From positions 1-22,002 of the forward strand of contig JBJKRF010000075.1 of assembly GCA_046704785.1 (NCBI GenBank): DNA of 22,002 bases. Direction: 5' to 3'. Shown one piece after another: positions 6,595-13,496 of the stretch. The number at the start of each line of letters is the position of its first letter. The stretch's first letter is position 1. The stretch comes from JBJKRF01 sp046704785. Lineage in GTDB: Bacteria; Chloroflexota; Anaerolineae; Anaerolineales; Villigracilaceae. The position numbers were made by a program, and so were the translations under genes. Below the pieces are notes generated by a model, which saw only the letters and a list, made by a program, of their open reading frames with translations, was not told where the DNA came from and did not search any database.

Positions 6595-7962
6595 TTACGC
6601 GAAGGAACCGGTCCAGGTTTCGTAACGACGGCCATTGCGTTCGTCATCTTTGTAAAAGGCCAGATAAGTCATCGCGTCGAAGGGCACAAATTTCTCTTGG
6701 TCTGGGTCTTTGACCGCCAGGGCATCATAGGCGTGCCAGGTACCCGAATTGAAATAAATTTGTCCCTGGATGTTGGGCGGAGTGCCGTCTTCGTCGAGCA
6801 CCACAGTTTCGGGATGGTGTGTATGTCCGTAGACGATGTAGCGGGCGGCGTCGTTGAGGAACGCCGGTTCTTGCAATGCGTGCTTGGTATACGAAATTTC
6901 ACCGCCCCACATCTTTTCGCTCACCCACGAAAGCAACTCGTTGATCGTATGGAACGAGGCATGCTTCGAGATTTTGATGACGACTTCCAGCGCGTCGACG
7001 AGGTCGAACTGGAAGGCTTTGTCGGCGTGCCGGACGAAATCCACCTGCAGGAATTCTTCGGCCAGGTCGTCCCAGATGCGTTTGAGTTCCTTCTCCAGCG
7101 CCTGGCTGCCGGAGTGGTGCTGGATCTGGGAACTGATCCACAATGAGGTAGCTAGCGCCGGGCGGACGTTGACCAGCCGTCGCAGGCTGGCGATGATTCC
7201 TGCCGGCAACTCGGTGCCCAGTTGGCGCGCCACTTCCACGGGGTAACGGTTGAGCATCTCCACTGCGAAGACGTCGCCCAGGGTGGACGAGTCACGCCCC
7301 TTTTCCGGATCACAGTTGAAGACATCGTATTTGTCGCCGTGATGGGCGTAGACCCCATAGCGCGCCAGCGTATCGTGCAGCGGCGCGTATTCCTCGATGT
7401 TCCAAGGGAAATTGTCGTCGGGGTTGCTCAACCCCAGCGCCGCAATGATCTCGTGGCGGATAGCGTCGAAACGAGGGCCGGGCAGGTGATAGTACCAGTC
7501 GTGGTTGCCCACCGTATGCGTGATGCGGATGTTGGGCGTAATCCGTTCCTGGCTGTCGAAAGCGGGATGGCCCTGGCTGTCGGCGGGCGGCAGTTTGACC
7601 AGTTCCCCGCCCGACAGGTTGCGCAGGCCTTCCAGCGCGTCGGCGTTTTTCTGCATGATGGCCTGGGTGATCTCCTGCACCTTGGCCGCGTAGCGCGGGG
7701 AGGTCGAATCGCTCCAGGGCCGCACGCAGTCCGGCGACCCCAGGGGCGTATCCAGCCAGAGGGTGGAGTGCAAAGTGTCGAGTACGTCGCCCAACAGCAC
7801 CAGGTCGATGTTTTCCAGCGGACGGTATTTGCCGTCTGTGCGCCACGAACTGTGGTAAGCCAGCTCGTGCATGCGGTCGGCAAATACGTGGAAGGCGCTG
7901 GCCGGGATGGAACGGGAACAGGTGCTGTCGCTAAGATGTAGGTCACTGATGATAACGAGCAT
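6595..7962 (-). CDS. Calcineurin-like metallophosphoesterase
   Basis: A 455-residue protein with all five metal-binding motifs of the calcineurin-like phosphoesterase superfamily. These are D7-x-H9 in SDLHLSD, GDVLD (58-62), GNHD (152-155), HHGD (207-210) and GHTH (379-382). Between the fourth and fifth motif there are about 170 residues, much longer than in minimal family members, predicted mostly helical. The substrate (phosphoprotein, nucleotide or nucleic acid) cannot be read from sequence. There is no signal peptide, so it is probably cytoplasmic. GGAG lies 5 bases before the ATG. It is 30 bases downstream of the YbhB lipoprotein gene and 71 bases upstream of the RuvB-like/HNH gene on the same strand. 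Confidence 0.92.
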   Translation of the reverse strand: MLVIISDLHLSDSTCSRSIPASAFHVFADRMHELAYHSSWRTDGKYRPLENIDLVLLGDVLDTLHSTLWLDTPLGSPDCVRPWSDSTSPRYAAKVQEITQAIMQKNADALEGLRNLSGGELVKLPPADSQGHPAFDSQERITPNIRITHTVGNHDWYYHLPGPRFDAIRHEIIAALGLSNPDDNFPWNIEEYAPLHDTLARYGVYAHHGDKYDVFNCDPEKGRDSSTLGDVFAVEMLNRYPVEVARQLGTELPAGIIASLRRLVNVRPALATSLWISSQIQHHSGSQALEKELKRIWDDLAEEFLQVDFVRHADKAFQFDLVDALEVVIKISKHASFHTINELLSWVSEKMWGGEISYTKHALQEPAFLNDAARYIVYGHTHHPETVVLDEDGTPPNIQGQIYFNSGTWHAYDALAVKDPDQEKFVPFDAMTYLAFYKDDERNGRRYETWTGSFA

Positions 7963-7992
7963 GGCTTCTCCGTTGGAATAGGGGGATTAATG

Positions 7993-8568
7993 TTAATAGA
8001 TGCCGGTCAACTCGGCGTGGCCGAGGATGTGTGTTCGCAAAGCGCCGAGCAGGTCGTTCTTGTTCGCGTTGGACTTCAAGTCCAGCCGGATGTCCAGGGC
8101 ATAGAGCGTGAAAATGTAATGGTGGGTGCCGGATGGCGGGCAAGGCCCGCCGTAGCCGGGTTTGCCGAAACTGGTCGTGCCGTTCAATGAACCGTCTGAA
8201 AGCTGTGCATCTGTCGGCGCGGCCTGCGGCAACGAGCGCGCCTGCGCTGGGATGTTGAACAAAATCCAGTGCACCCAGTCGCCGTTGGGCGCATCGGGGT
8301 CGTCGACTACCAAAGCAAAGGACTGCGTTCCGGCTGGCGGATCGTTCCAGGCCAGGGCCGGGGAGATGTTCTTCCCGTTGCAGGTGTAGAGCACCGGGAT
8401 GGCGGCATTCGCCTCGAAGTCCGGGCTGGACAGCGTGAAGGCTGCCGATGAGGCCGGGAGTTGCGCTGACCCACTCGTCGGCGATGGAAAGGCTGGCGAG
8501 GTGGAGGCTGCCGTCGGTGCGCAGGCCGCCAACAACCCAGCAAAGAGGCACATCACCACAAGACGCAT
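7993..8568 (-). CDS. YbhB/YbcL-family (PEBP) lipoprotein
   Basis: A 191-residue protein starting at an ATG with AAGGAG 6 bases upstream. Residues 1-16 form a lipoprotein signal ending LLAAC, so Cys16 would be lipidated. A Ser/Pro/Thr-rich spacer of about 25 residues follows. The rest is the phosphatidylethanolamine-binding-protein fold in its bacterial YbhB/YbcL form: CNGKNISPALAW, DPDAP (90-94), WVHWILFNIP, and FGKPGYGGPCPPSGTHHY. The biochemical role of bacterial members is not settled; binding of anionic ligands is assumed from the conserved pocket. Many bacterial YbhB proteins are cytoplasmic or periplasmic, and here it is tethered to the membrane. It begins 47 bases after the DinB-like gene. 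Confidence 0.94.
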   Translation of the reverse strand: MRLVVMCLFAGLLAACAPTAASTSPAFPSPTSGSAQLPASSAAFTLSSPDFEANAAIPVLYTCNGKNISPALAWNDPPAGTQSFALVVDDPDAPNGDWVHWILFNIPAQARSLPQAAPTDAQLSDGSLNGTTSFGKPGYGGPCPPSGTHHYIFTLYALDIRLDLKSNANKNDLLGALRTHILGHAELTGIY

Positions 8569-8615
8569 GGCGGACTCCTTTTCGGTTCTTCCAGAAGCCC
8601 TGGAAAAAGTGGTTG

Positions 8616-9089
8616 TCAGGCGCTGGCCCGTTCGACCGTTTCCAGGTGTTCCCGGAGATGTCCCAGGTCGCGCTCCACCCAATTTTGTAACGTCCGTTCG
8701 CCGTAGATGGCGTGCCGACTCTTGAAACTCCAGGCTTCACGTGGCAGGTCTGATAAGAGTTGGATTAACTCGTCCATGTCGGTGCGGGCTTCATCCAGAA
8801 TAGCGGAGAGGGGCTGCTCGCGCTGGTCGTGTTCCGCCATCCAGGCTTCGGCGTCGAAGTCAGAAAAAACGGGCTCGTTCCCGCGCAACGTCATGCGGAT
8901 GCGCATCCCGTAGACGCGCACCTGAACGTCGCGCACATGGCCGGCCAGTTGGTGCACGTTCCAACCCCCTGCGTCCACCGGCACATAAATGTCGGCGACC
9001 TTTTCGCAGGCGACCACAAACCTGTTCAGCGCCAGGTGGAGTTCGGTCAGCAAGCGCGAACGATATTCCAATAATTCTTTGTTGTCCAT
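8616..9089 (-). CDS. DinB-like four-helix protein
   Basis: A 157-residue helical protein of the DinB/YfiT-like superfamily. GGWNVHQLAGHVRDV (41-55) places His46 and His51 in the typical second-helix metal site, and HLREH (144-148) near the end supplies further histidines. Such proteins form four-helix bundles with a metal-binding histidine triad. Several are thiol-dependent transferases, but most have no assigned reaction. The ATG at 9089 has GGAG 6 bases before it, and the longer open frame to 9146 is not supported. It lies between rlmB and the YbhB lipoprotein on the same strand. Confidence 0.85.
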   Translation of the reverse strand: MDNKELLEYRSRLLTELHLALNRFVVACEKVADIYVPVDAGGWNVHQLAGHVRDVQVRVYGMRIRMTLRGNEPVFSDFDAEAWMAEHDQREQPLSAILDEARTDMDELIQLLSDLPREAWSFKSRHAIYGERTLQNWVERDLGHLREHLETVERASA

Positions 9090-9144
9090 TCTGCTCTCCA
9101 AAAGCCACCCTTCGATTCTACATGATAATGGCGGAAAGGCCCCC

Positions 9145-9187
9145 AAAAATTCCCCACAAATATGTTTTTTGGCGTTCTTGTGTGGGG
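9145..9187 (-). terminator. rlmB terminator
   Basis: Read on the minus strand, CCCCACA (9187-9181) pairs with TGTGGGG (9158-9152) around a 22-base loop. It is followed by AATTTTT (9151-9145). It starts two bases after the rlmB stop. The loop is long, so efficiency is uncertain. Confidence 0.55.
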
Positions 9188-9188
9188 T

Positions 9189-9923
9189 TCAGTGGCTGCG
9201 CGCCAGAGACGCCAAGTACAGCGCCACCGACCCAGCGACCGCCGCGTTGAGCGATTCGACCTGCCCGCGCATGGGCAACTTCATCAGGATGTCGCAGGAT
9301 TTTGCCACCAGCGGACGCATCCCCTCGCCTTCGGAACCCACCACCAGCCCCAGCGCGCCGTCCAAGCGGACGCGTTCCACGCTGGTGGCCTGTTCGCCGC
9401 TTTCCAGGCCGACGACCCAGGCCCCGGCTTTCTTCAGCGTTTGGATGGTCTGGTGCAGGTTGTCGCGGCTGATCAGCAGGTGTTCACTGGCCCCCGACGA
9501 AGCATTGACCACGGCGGGAGTCACCTCCACCGTGCGCGCCAGCGGGATGACCACGCCGTGCACACCGACGGCTTCCGCTGTGCGCAGCAGGCTGCCGAAG
9601 TTCTGCGGGTCGTTGAGCGTGTCGAGCAACAGCACGAACAAGGGCTCCGCGCGCTGCTCGGCCCGTTCGAAAACGTCGGTCAGGTCGGCATAAGGATAGG
9701 CGCTGACTTCCAGCGCCAGGCCCTGGTGGTTGGCCTTGAGTTTTTCCAGCCTGGCGCGCGGCACCCGTCGCAGCGGGATGTTCCGCTTTCGTGCCAGTGC
9801 GACGACCTGCGCCACGCGACCTTTTTCTTGCACCCCTTCGGCCACATCCAGCGCGAAAACCTGCCGTCGCCCGGCGCGTAACGTTTCATAGACGGCGTTC
9901 CGTCCGTAAATGATTTCTTTCAT
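9189..9923 (-). CDS. rlmB: 23S rRNA (guanosine-2'-O)-methyltransferase RlmB-like, SpoU/TrmH family
   Basis: A 244-residue SPOUT methyltransferase. The N-terminal substrate-binding domain starts KEIIYGRNAVYETLRAG, typical of RlmB. The catalytic domain carries motif 1 NDPQNFGSLLRTAEAVG (104-120), motif 2 GLVVGSEGEGM (192-202) and motif 3 PMRGQVESLNAAVAGS (217-232), which form the trefoil knot that binds S-adenosylmethionine. RlmB methylates the 2'-O of G2251 in 23S rRNA in E. coli; the exact target here is inferred by family. The ATG at 9923 is chosen because family proteins begin there. An in-frame ATG at 9944 is possible, and neither has a strong ribosome site. Confidence 0.93.
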   Translation of the reverse strand: MKEIIYGRNAVYETLRAGRRQVFALDVAEGVQEKGRVAQVVALARKRNIPLRRVPRARLEKLKANHQGLALEVSAYPYADLTDVFERAEQRAEPLFVLLLDTLNDPQNFGSLLRTAEAVGVHGVVIPLARTVEVTPAVVNASSGASEHLLISRDNLHQTIQTLKKAGAWVVGLESGEQATSVERVRLDGALGLVVGSEGEGMRPLVAKSCDILMKLPMRGQVESLNAAVAGSVALYLASLARSH

Positions 9924-10007
9924 AGGTTGGGATACCCTGGGCATTATAAAACGAACGAATTTGATTTTCTCGCTGATTTTCCAGCGCGTGCGGTAAAACC
10001 TGGCGCG

Positions 10008-10016
10008 ATTATAGCA
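10008..10016 (-). promoter_or_regulatory. rlmB extended -10 promoter
   Basis: On the minus strand TGCTATAAT (10016-10008) is a perfect extended -10 element about 85 bases upstream of the rlmB start. No good -35 is visible 16-18 bases further up, which is common for extended -10 promoters. Confidence 0.6.
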
Positions 10017-10051
10017 CGCGCACAAAAGATGTTCCCGGCCTCCCTGCTGGC

Positions 10052-10083
10052 TTCACACTCAATTCACAATTGATTCCTATACT
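10052..10083 (+). promoter_or_regulatory. Promoter region with 11-bp-spaced direct repeats
   Basis: TTCACA occurs at 10052-10057 and 10063-10068, and a related TTCCTA at 10074-10079, exactly 11 bases apart each time. OmpR/PhoB-type regulators bind direct repeats at about this spacing, and such a regulator is encoded 570 bases downstream. TATACT (10078-10083) is a candidate -10 for the membrane-protein gene and overlaps the third repeat. Confidence 0.5.
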
Positions 10084-10131
10084 ACGTTCAGATTTCAAGG
10101 AAATCAACGTTCATCAACAAGGAGAATCAAA

Positions 10132-10569
10132 ATGAACAGACCCATCCTCTTTCGTATCCTGGCCGGGATCATCCTGCTGGCGGCCATTGTTGGAATCGCC
10201 TTCCTGGCCTTCAACGTTGGCGTGACGCATGGTATTGCCCTGAATGTGGCCCAGGCTTCTGGCAGTCAGGCCACTGCCCAGCAGGCAGGTCCGTATTTCG
10301 GCTGGGGTTGGGGCGCGCCCTATGGGCATCCCTTCCCCTTCTTGGGATTCGGCTGCTTCGTCCCGTTGATCGCCCTGTTCCTGCTCTTCCTGGCATTCGG
10401 CGCGTTGCGTCGCCTGCTGTGGGGCGGACCACGCTGGGGCTGGTATGCCCATCGTCATCACGGTTGGGGCGAGAACGGTCCCTGGGGCAACGAGGTTCCA
10501 CCCATGGTCGCCGAATGGCACCGCCGTATGCATGCAGAACCGCCTACCGACGAAACGACTAAAAAGTAA
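10132..10569 (+). CDS. Small Trp/His/Gly-rich membrane protein
   Basis: A 145-residue protein with AAGGAG 7-8 bases before its ATG. Hydrophobic segments at about 7-29 and 73-93 suggest two membrane helices. Between them lies a Gly/Trp/Pro-rich stretch (GWGWGAPYGHPFPF). The C-terminal tail is rich in Trp, His and Gly (YAHRHHGWGENGPWG). I recognise no named family. The position just upstream of a two-component system, and the candidate regulator-binding repeats before it, suggest it is a target or an accessory sensor of that system. The clustered histidines could bind metal, but that is inference. Confidence 0.85.
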   Translation: MNRPILFRILAGIILLAAIVGIAFLAFNVGVTHGIALNVAQASGSQATAQQAGPYFGWGWGAPYGHPFPFLGFGCFVPLIALFLLFLAFGALRRLLWGGPRWGWYAHRHHGWGENGPWGNEVPPMVAEWHRRMHAEPPTDETTKK

Positions 10570-10593
10570 TAGCACTTTTGAGAACCCTCCGCG

Positions 10594-10599
10594 TATAAT
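10594..10599 (+). promoter_or_regulatory. Candidate -10 element before response regulator
   Basis: A perfect TATAAT between the membrane-protein stop and the regulator start. No convincing -35 lies 16-18 bases upstream; TTGAGA at 10578 is only 10 bases away. If used, transcription would begin inside the hairpin at 10603-10633. Confidence 0.4.
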
Positions 10600-10602
10600 C
10601 AG

Positions 10603-10633
10603 GGTGGCGGTCACCTATAAAGTGGCCGTCACC
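10603..10633 (+). promoter_or_regulatory. 12-bp leader hairpin / quasi-palindromic direct repeat
   Basis: The 12 bases at 10603-10614 pair with 10622-10633 without mismatch if two G-U pairs are allowed, around a 7-base loop CTATAAA. The same DNA also reads as a direct repeat GTGGC(G/C)GTCACC at 10604 and 10622, 18 bases apart. No T-run follows, so it is not a standard terminator. It may be an operator or an mRNA structure in front of the regulator gene, which lacks a clear Shine-Dalgarno site. Confidence 0.45.
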
Positions 10634-10649
10634 CATTGGCTTAAAAATT

Positions 10650-11333
10650 ATGAAAACGATCCTTGTCGTGGATGACGAACCTAAGATTGTCAAACTGGTG
10701 CGTGACTACCTCGAACGCGCCGGATTCGGCGTGCAGGTCGCTACCGACGGGAAATCCGCCTTTTCGCTGGCCCGCACCGAAAAACCCGATTTGATCGTGC
10801 TCGACCTGGGCCTGCCGCAGATGGACGGGCTGGATGTGACCCGCGAACTGCGCAAGCTTTCCAACGTGCCCATCATCATGTTGACGGCGCGCTCCGAAGA
10901 GTCCGACAAGCTGGTGGGACTGGAGCTTGGCGCCGACGATTACATCACCAAACCCTTCAGCCCCAAAGAATTGGTGGCGCGTGTGCGCGCCGTGCTGCGG
11001 CGCATGGAAAGCGCGACTGCCAGCCCGGAGGCAATCCGCGTGGCCGACCTGACCCTCGACGTTCCACGCATGCGCGTCAGCGCCGCTGACCGCGAGATCG
11101 AGGAATTGACCCCCACCGAGTTTGCCCTGCTGACTGCCATGGCCCGTTTTCCGGGGCGGGTCTTCACCCGCGCCCAATTGCTGGACGCCGTCCACGGGCT
11201 CGCGTTCGAGTCCTATGAACGCGCCATCGATGCGCATATCAAGAACATCCGGCGCAAGATCGAAACGGGACAGGACGAGCCGCGCTACATCCTGACGGTT
11301 TACGGCGTAGGCTACAAGTTCACGGATCGCTAA
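10650..11333 (+). CDS. OmpR/PhoB-family response regulator
   Basis: A 227-residue protein with an N-terminal receiver domain: acidic pair D8-D9, phospho-acceptor D52 in VLDLGLP, T79 and K101 in the KPF motif. A C-terminal winged-helix DNA-binding domain (about 130-227) ends RYILTVYGVGYKF, the standard OmpR/PhoB signature. It is the DNA-binding partner of the histidine kinase that follows with a one-base TAATG overlap. No good ribosome site precedes the ATG; the upstream sequence is TTAAAAATT. The likely targets include its own cluster, given the repeats at 10052-10079. Confidence 0.96.
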   Translation: MKTILVVDDEPKIVKLVRDYLERAGFGVQVATDGKSAFSLARTEKPDLIVLDLGLPQMDGLDVTRELRKLSNVPIIMLTARSEESDKLVGLELGADDYITKPFSPKELVARVRAVLRRMESATASPEAIRVADLTLDVPRMRVSAADREIEELTPTEFALLTAMARFPGRVFTRAQLLDAVHGLAFESYERAIDAHIKNIRRKIETGQDEPRYILTVYGVGYKFTDR

Positions 11334-12526
11334 TGCCACACGAAAACCGCACCCACCCGGATCGCCCTGCTTGGTGGCCGGACGTGACGCGCCACCCTCA
11401 TCGTCCACATCGGCCTCCCTGGTGGCCGGAGAACGAGGCCTGGCCGCCGAAGCGCGGCCACCTGCGCCATAATCCGTTTTTTCGCAGGCTGGGTTGCCTG
11501 TTCATCTTTTTCAATTTGCTGTGCCTGGCAATCTTTGCCGCCGTTATCGTGTTCGTCGTCAATGCGCTTGGGCTGGTGCATCTTTCCGTGGCGGCCTCGC
11601 CCTGGCTTTTACCATTGGGCGCCCTGGTGGTCGTTTTTATCGTAGCGGTAGCTGGCGTGGGCGGCTTTGGGCTGCGCCGAATTTTCATGCCGCTCGATGA
11701 CCTGCTTGATGCCGCCGGCCGCGTGGCCGAAGGGGATTATTCCATCCAGGTAAGCGAGACGGGCCCACGCGAGGTGCGCGCCTTGTCGAAAGCCTTCAAC
11801 AACATGGCTGCCCGTCTGCACCTGGCCGACGAGCAGCGCCGAAACTTGCTGGCGGATGTGACCCACGAACTGCGCACCCCGTTGACGGTTATCCAGGGCA
11901 ATTTGGAGGGCATGCTCGATGGGGTTTACCCGCCCGACGAGGCCAATCTGCGTTCCTTGCTGGAGGAGACGACCGTGCTCTCGCGGCTGGTGGAGGATTT
12001 GCGCACACTGGCTCTGGCAGAGAGTGGCGCGCTCAAACTGAGAAAGGAACCGACCGACCTTTTGCTGTTGATTCACGATACGGTGGCTGCCTTCCAGGCT
12101 ACGGCAGAGAGCGGCGGCGTGGACCTGACCGTCGAAACGGGAGACGACTCTTCGTCCGGCAGGGAGCGCGATGAGGCGGGTCTGGAGATCGACCCGGCGC
12201 GCATCCGTCAGGTGCTGTCCAACCTGGTGGCGAATGCGCTGCGCTACACGCCTCCAGGCGGACGAGTATGCGTACAGTGTCGGATGAGTGGCACAGGAGC
12301 CATCCTCGAGGTGCAGGATAGCGGCCCCGGCATCTCCGCCGACGATTTGCCGCACGTCTTCGAGCGCTTCTACAAATCGGGCGATTCGGGAGGGATGGGC
12401 CTGGGCCTGGCGATTGCCAAACATCTCGTCAGCGCGCATGGCGGAACCATCGAAGCCGAGAGCCCCGCGGAAGGCGGGACGCTCATGCGGGTTTCACTCC
12501 AGGGGTCTGGGAAGGAGGACGAATGA
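11333..12526 (+). CDS. Sensor histidine kinase
   Basis: A 397-residue membrane kinase. The first 45 residues are hydrophilic and unusually rich in His, Pro and Trp. Two membrane helices (about 52-78 and 88-114) enclose only a short loop, so there is almost no extracytoplasmic sensor domain. A HAMP domain follows (about 115-168), then the HisKA helix with phospho-acceptor H178 in DVTHELRTPL. The ATPase domain has an N box (297-301, NLVANALRYTP), G1 DSGPGI (329-334), F box FERFYK and G2 GMGLGLAI. Its start overlaps the regulator stop (TAATG) and its stop overlaps the racemase start (ATGA), which argues for one coupled operon. With so short a loop, the signal is probably sensed within the membrane or by a partner protein. 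Confidence 0.95.
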   Translation: MPHENRTHPDRPAWWPDVTRHPHRPHRPPWWPENEAWPPKRGHLRHNPFFRRLGCLFIFFNLLCLAIFAAVIVFVVNALGLVHLSVAASPWLLPLGALVVVFIVAVAGVGGFGLRRIFMPLDDLLDAAGRVAEGDYSIQVSETGPREVRALSKAFNNMAARLHLADEQRRNLLADVTHELRTPLTVIQGNLEGMLDGVYPPDEANLRSLLEETTVLSRLVEDLRTLALAESGALKLRKEPTDLLLLIHDTVAAFQATAESGGVDLTVETGDDSSSGRERDEAGLEIDPARIRQVLSNLVANALRYTPPGGRVCVQCRMSGTGAILEVQDSGPGISADDLPHVFERFYKSGDSGGMGLGLAIAKHLVSAHGGTIEAESPAEGGTLMRVSLQGSGKEDE

Positions 12527-13218
12527 GAACCATTGGCATGATCGGCGGCATGAGTTGGGAGTCGTCGGTCGAGTATTATCGCATTGTGAATGAAGCGGTG
12601 CACGAAGCCCTGGGCGGTGTGCATTCTGCCAAAAGCGTGATGGTCTCGGTCGATTTCGCCGAGATCGAAGCCTTGCAGCACGCCGGGCGCTGGGACGAAG
12701 CCACCCGGACAATGGTCCTTGCCGCGCAACAGGTGCAGGCGGGCGGCGCAGATTTCGTGGTCATTTGTACCAATACCATGCACAAAATGGCCGACGACGT
12801 ACAGGCCGGAATCCGAATTCCGTTGCTGCACATTGCAGACGCCACTGCCGGAGCTGTCAAGGCGCGAGGATTGCACAAAATCGGGTTGTTGGGCACGAAA
12901 TTCACCATGGAAGAGGACTTCTATCGCGGGCGGCTGGTCGAAAAACACGGGTTGGACGTGTTGATCCCGCAGGCCGATGATCGTGAGATCGTCCATCGCA
13001 TCATCTACGGCGAATTGGTGCTTGGCAAGATCAACCTGCAGTCCAGGGCGGAGTATTTGCGCATTATCGAGAATCTGGCGCGTGACGGCGCAGAAGGCGT
13101 CATCCTGGGCTGTACGGAGATTGGCCTGCTGGTGAAAGACGAGGATTGCGCCCTGCCGTTGTTCGATACCACCCGCATCCATGCGTTGGCCGCGGTGGAC
13201 TATGCACTGGCCGGCTGA
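12523..13218 (+). CDS. Aspartate/glutamate racemase-family protein
   Basis: A 231-residue enzyme of the PLP-independent aspartate/glutamate racemase superfamily. It begins MRTIGMIGGMSWESSVEYY, as in the YgeA/aspartate racemase branch. The two catalytic cysteines are in place: C82 in VVICTNTMHKM and C197 in ILGCTEIGL. These enzymes interconvert L- and D-amino acids by two-base proton transfer. Substrate choice (Asp, Glu or broad, as in YgeA) is not deducible. The ATG overlaps the kinase stop (ATGA), so it is translated as part of the two-component operon, an unusual partnership. Confidence 0.93.
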   Translation: MRTIGMIGGMSWESSVEYYRIVNEAVHEALGGVHSAKSVMVSVDFAEIEALQHAGRWDEATRTMVLAAQQVQAGGADFVVICTNTMHKMADDVQAGIRIPLLHIADATAGAVKARGLHKIGLLGTKFTMEEDFYRGRLVEKHGLDVLIPQADDREIVHRIIYGELVLGKINLQSRAEYLRIIENLARDGAEGVILGCTEIGLLVKDEDCALPLFDTTRIHALAAVDYALAG

Positions 13219-13375
13219 ATTGACGGAAACGGTCGGCGCCCTTGAACGCGTCTGGCGCAGTGTGGTCGAATTGGCCGAAGCGTTGTATCAGGCCAGGTTT
13301 CAGACGTAGTTGGTCTTCTCCAACGAGGGCCTGCATGCGAATGGCTTCGGCGGCGTCAAGGCTTGTATGGTTTAA
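13202..13375 (+). pseudogene. Possible small or broken reading frame after racemase
   Basis: An ATG at 13202, inside the last codons of the racemase gene, opens 35 codons (MHWPAELTETVG...ALYQARFQT) to a TAG at 13307. The same frame then continues for 21 more sense codons to a TAA at 13373. The residue composition looks protein-like, but no family is recognised and there is no ribosome site. It may be a degraded remnant or chance. The stretch 13376-13496 holds no gene. Confidence 0.2.
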
Positions 13376-13496
13376 GCCCCATTTCCGAAATCACAGTCTT
13401 ATGGTTAAATCAAATACAAGCCTCTGATCGCCTATACCCTCATGAATCCATTTCATCCCACTGATTTTCGCAGAGCTTGAACGATAAGGAAGACGC

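Noticed and set aside
11609..12439. Minus-strand open frame of 276 codons opposite the histidine kinase
   Set aside because: The opposite strand encodes a complete kinase with all motifs; this frame has none.
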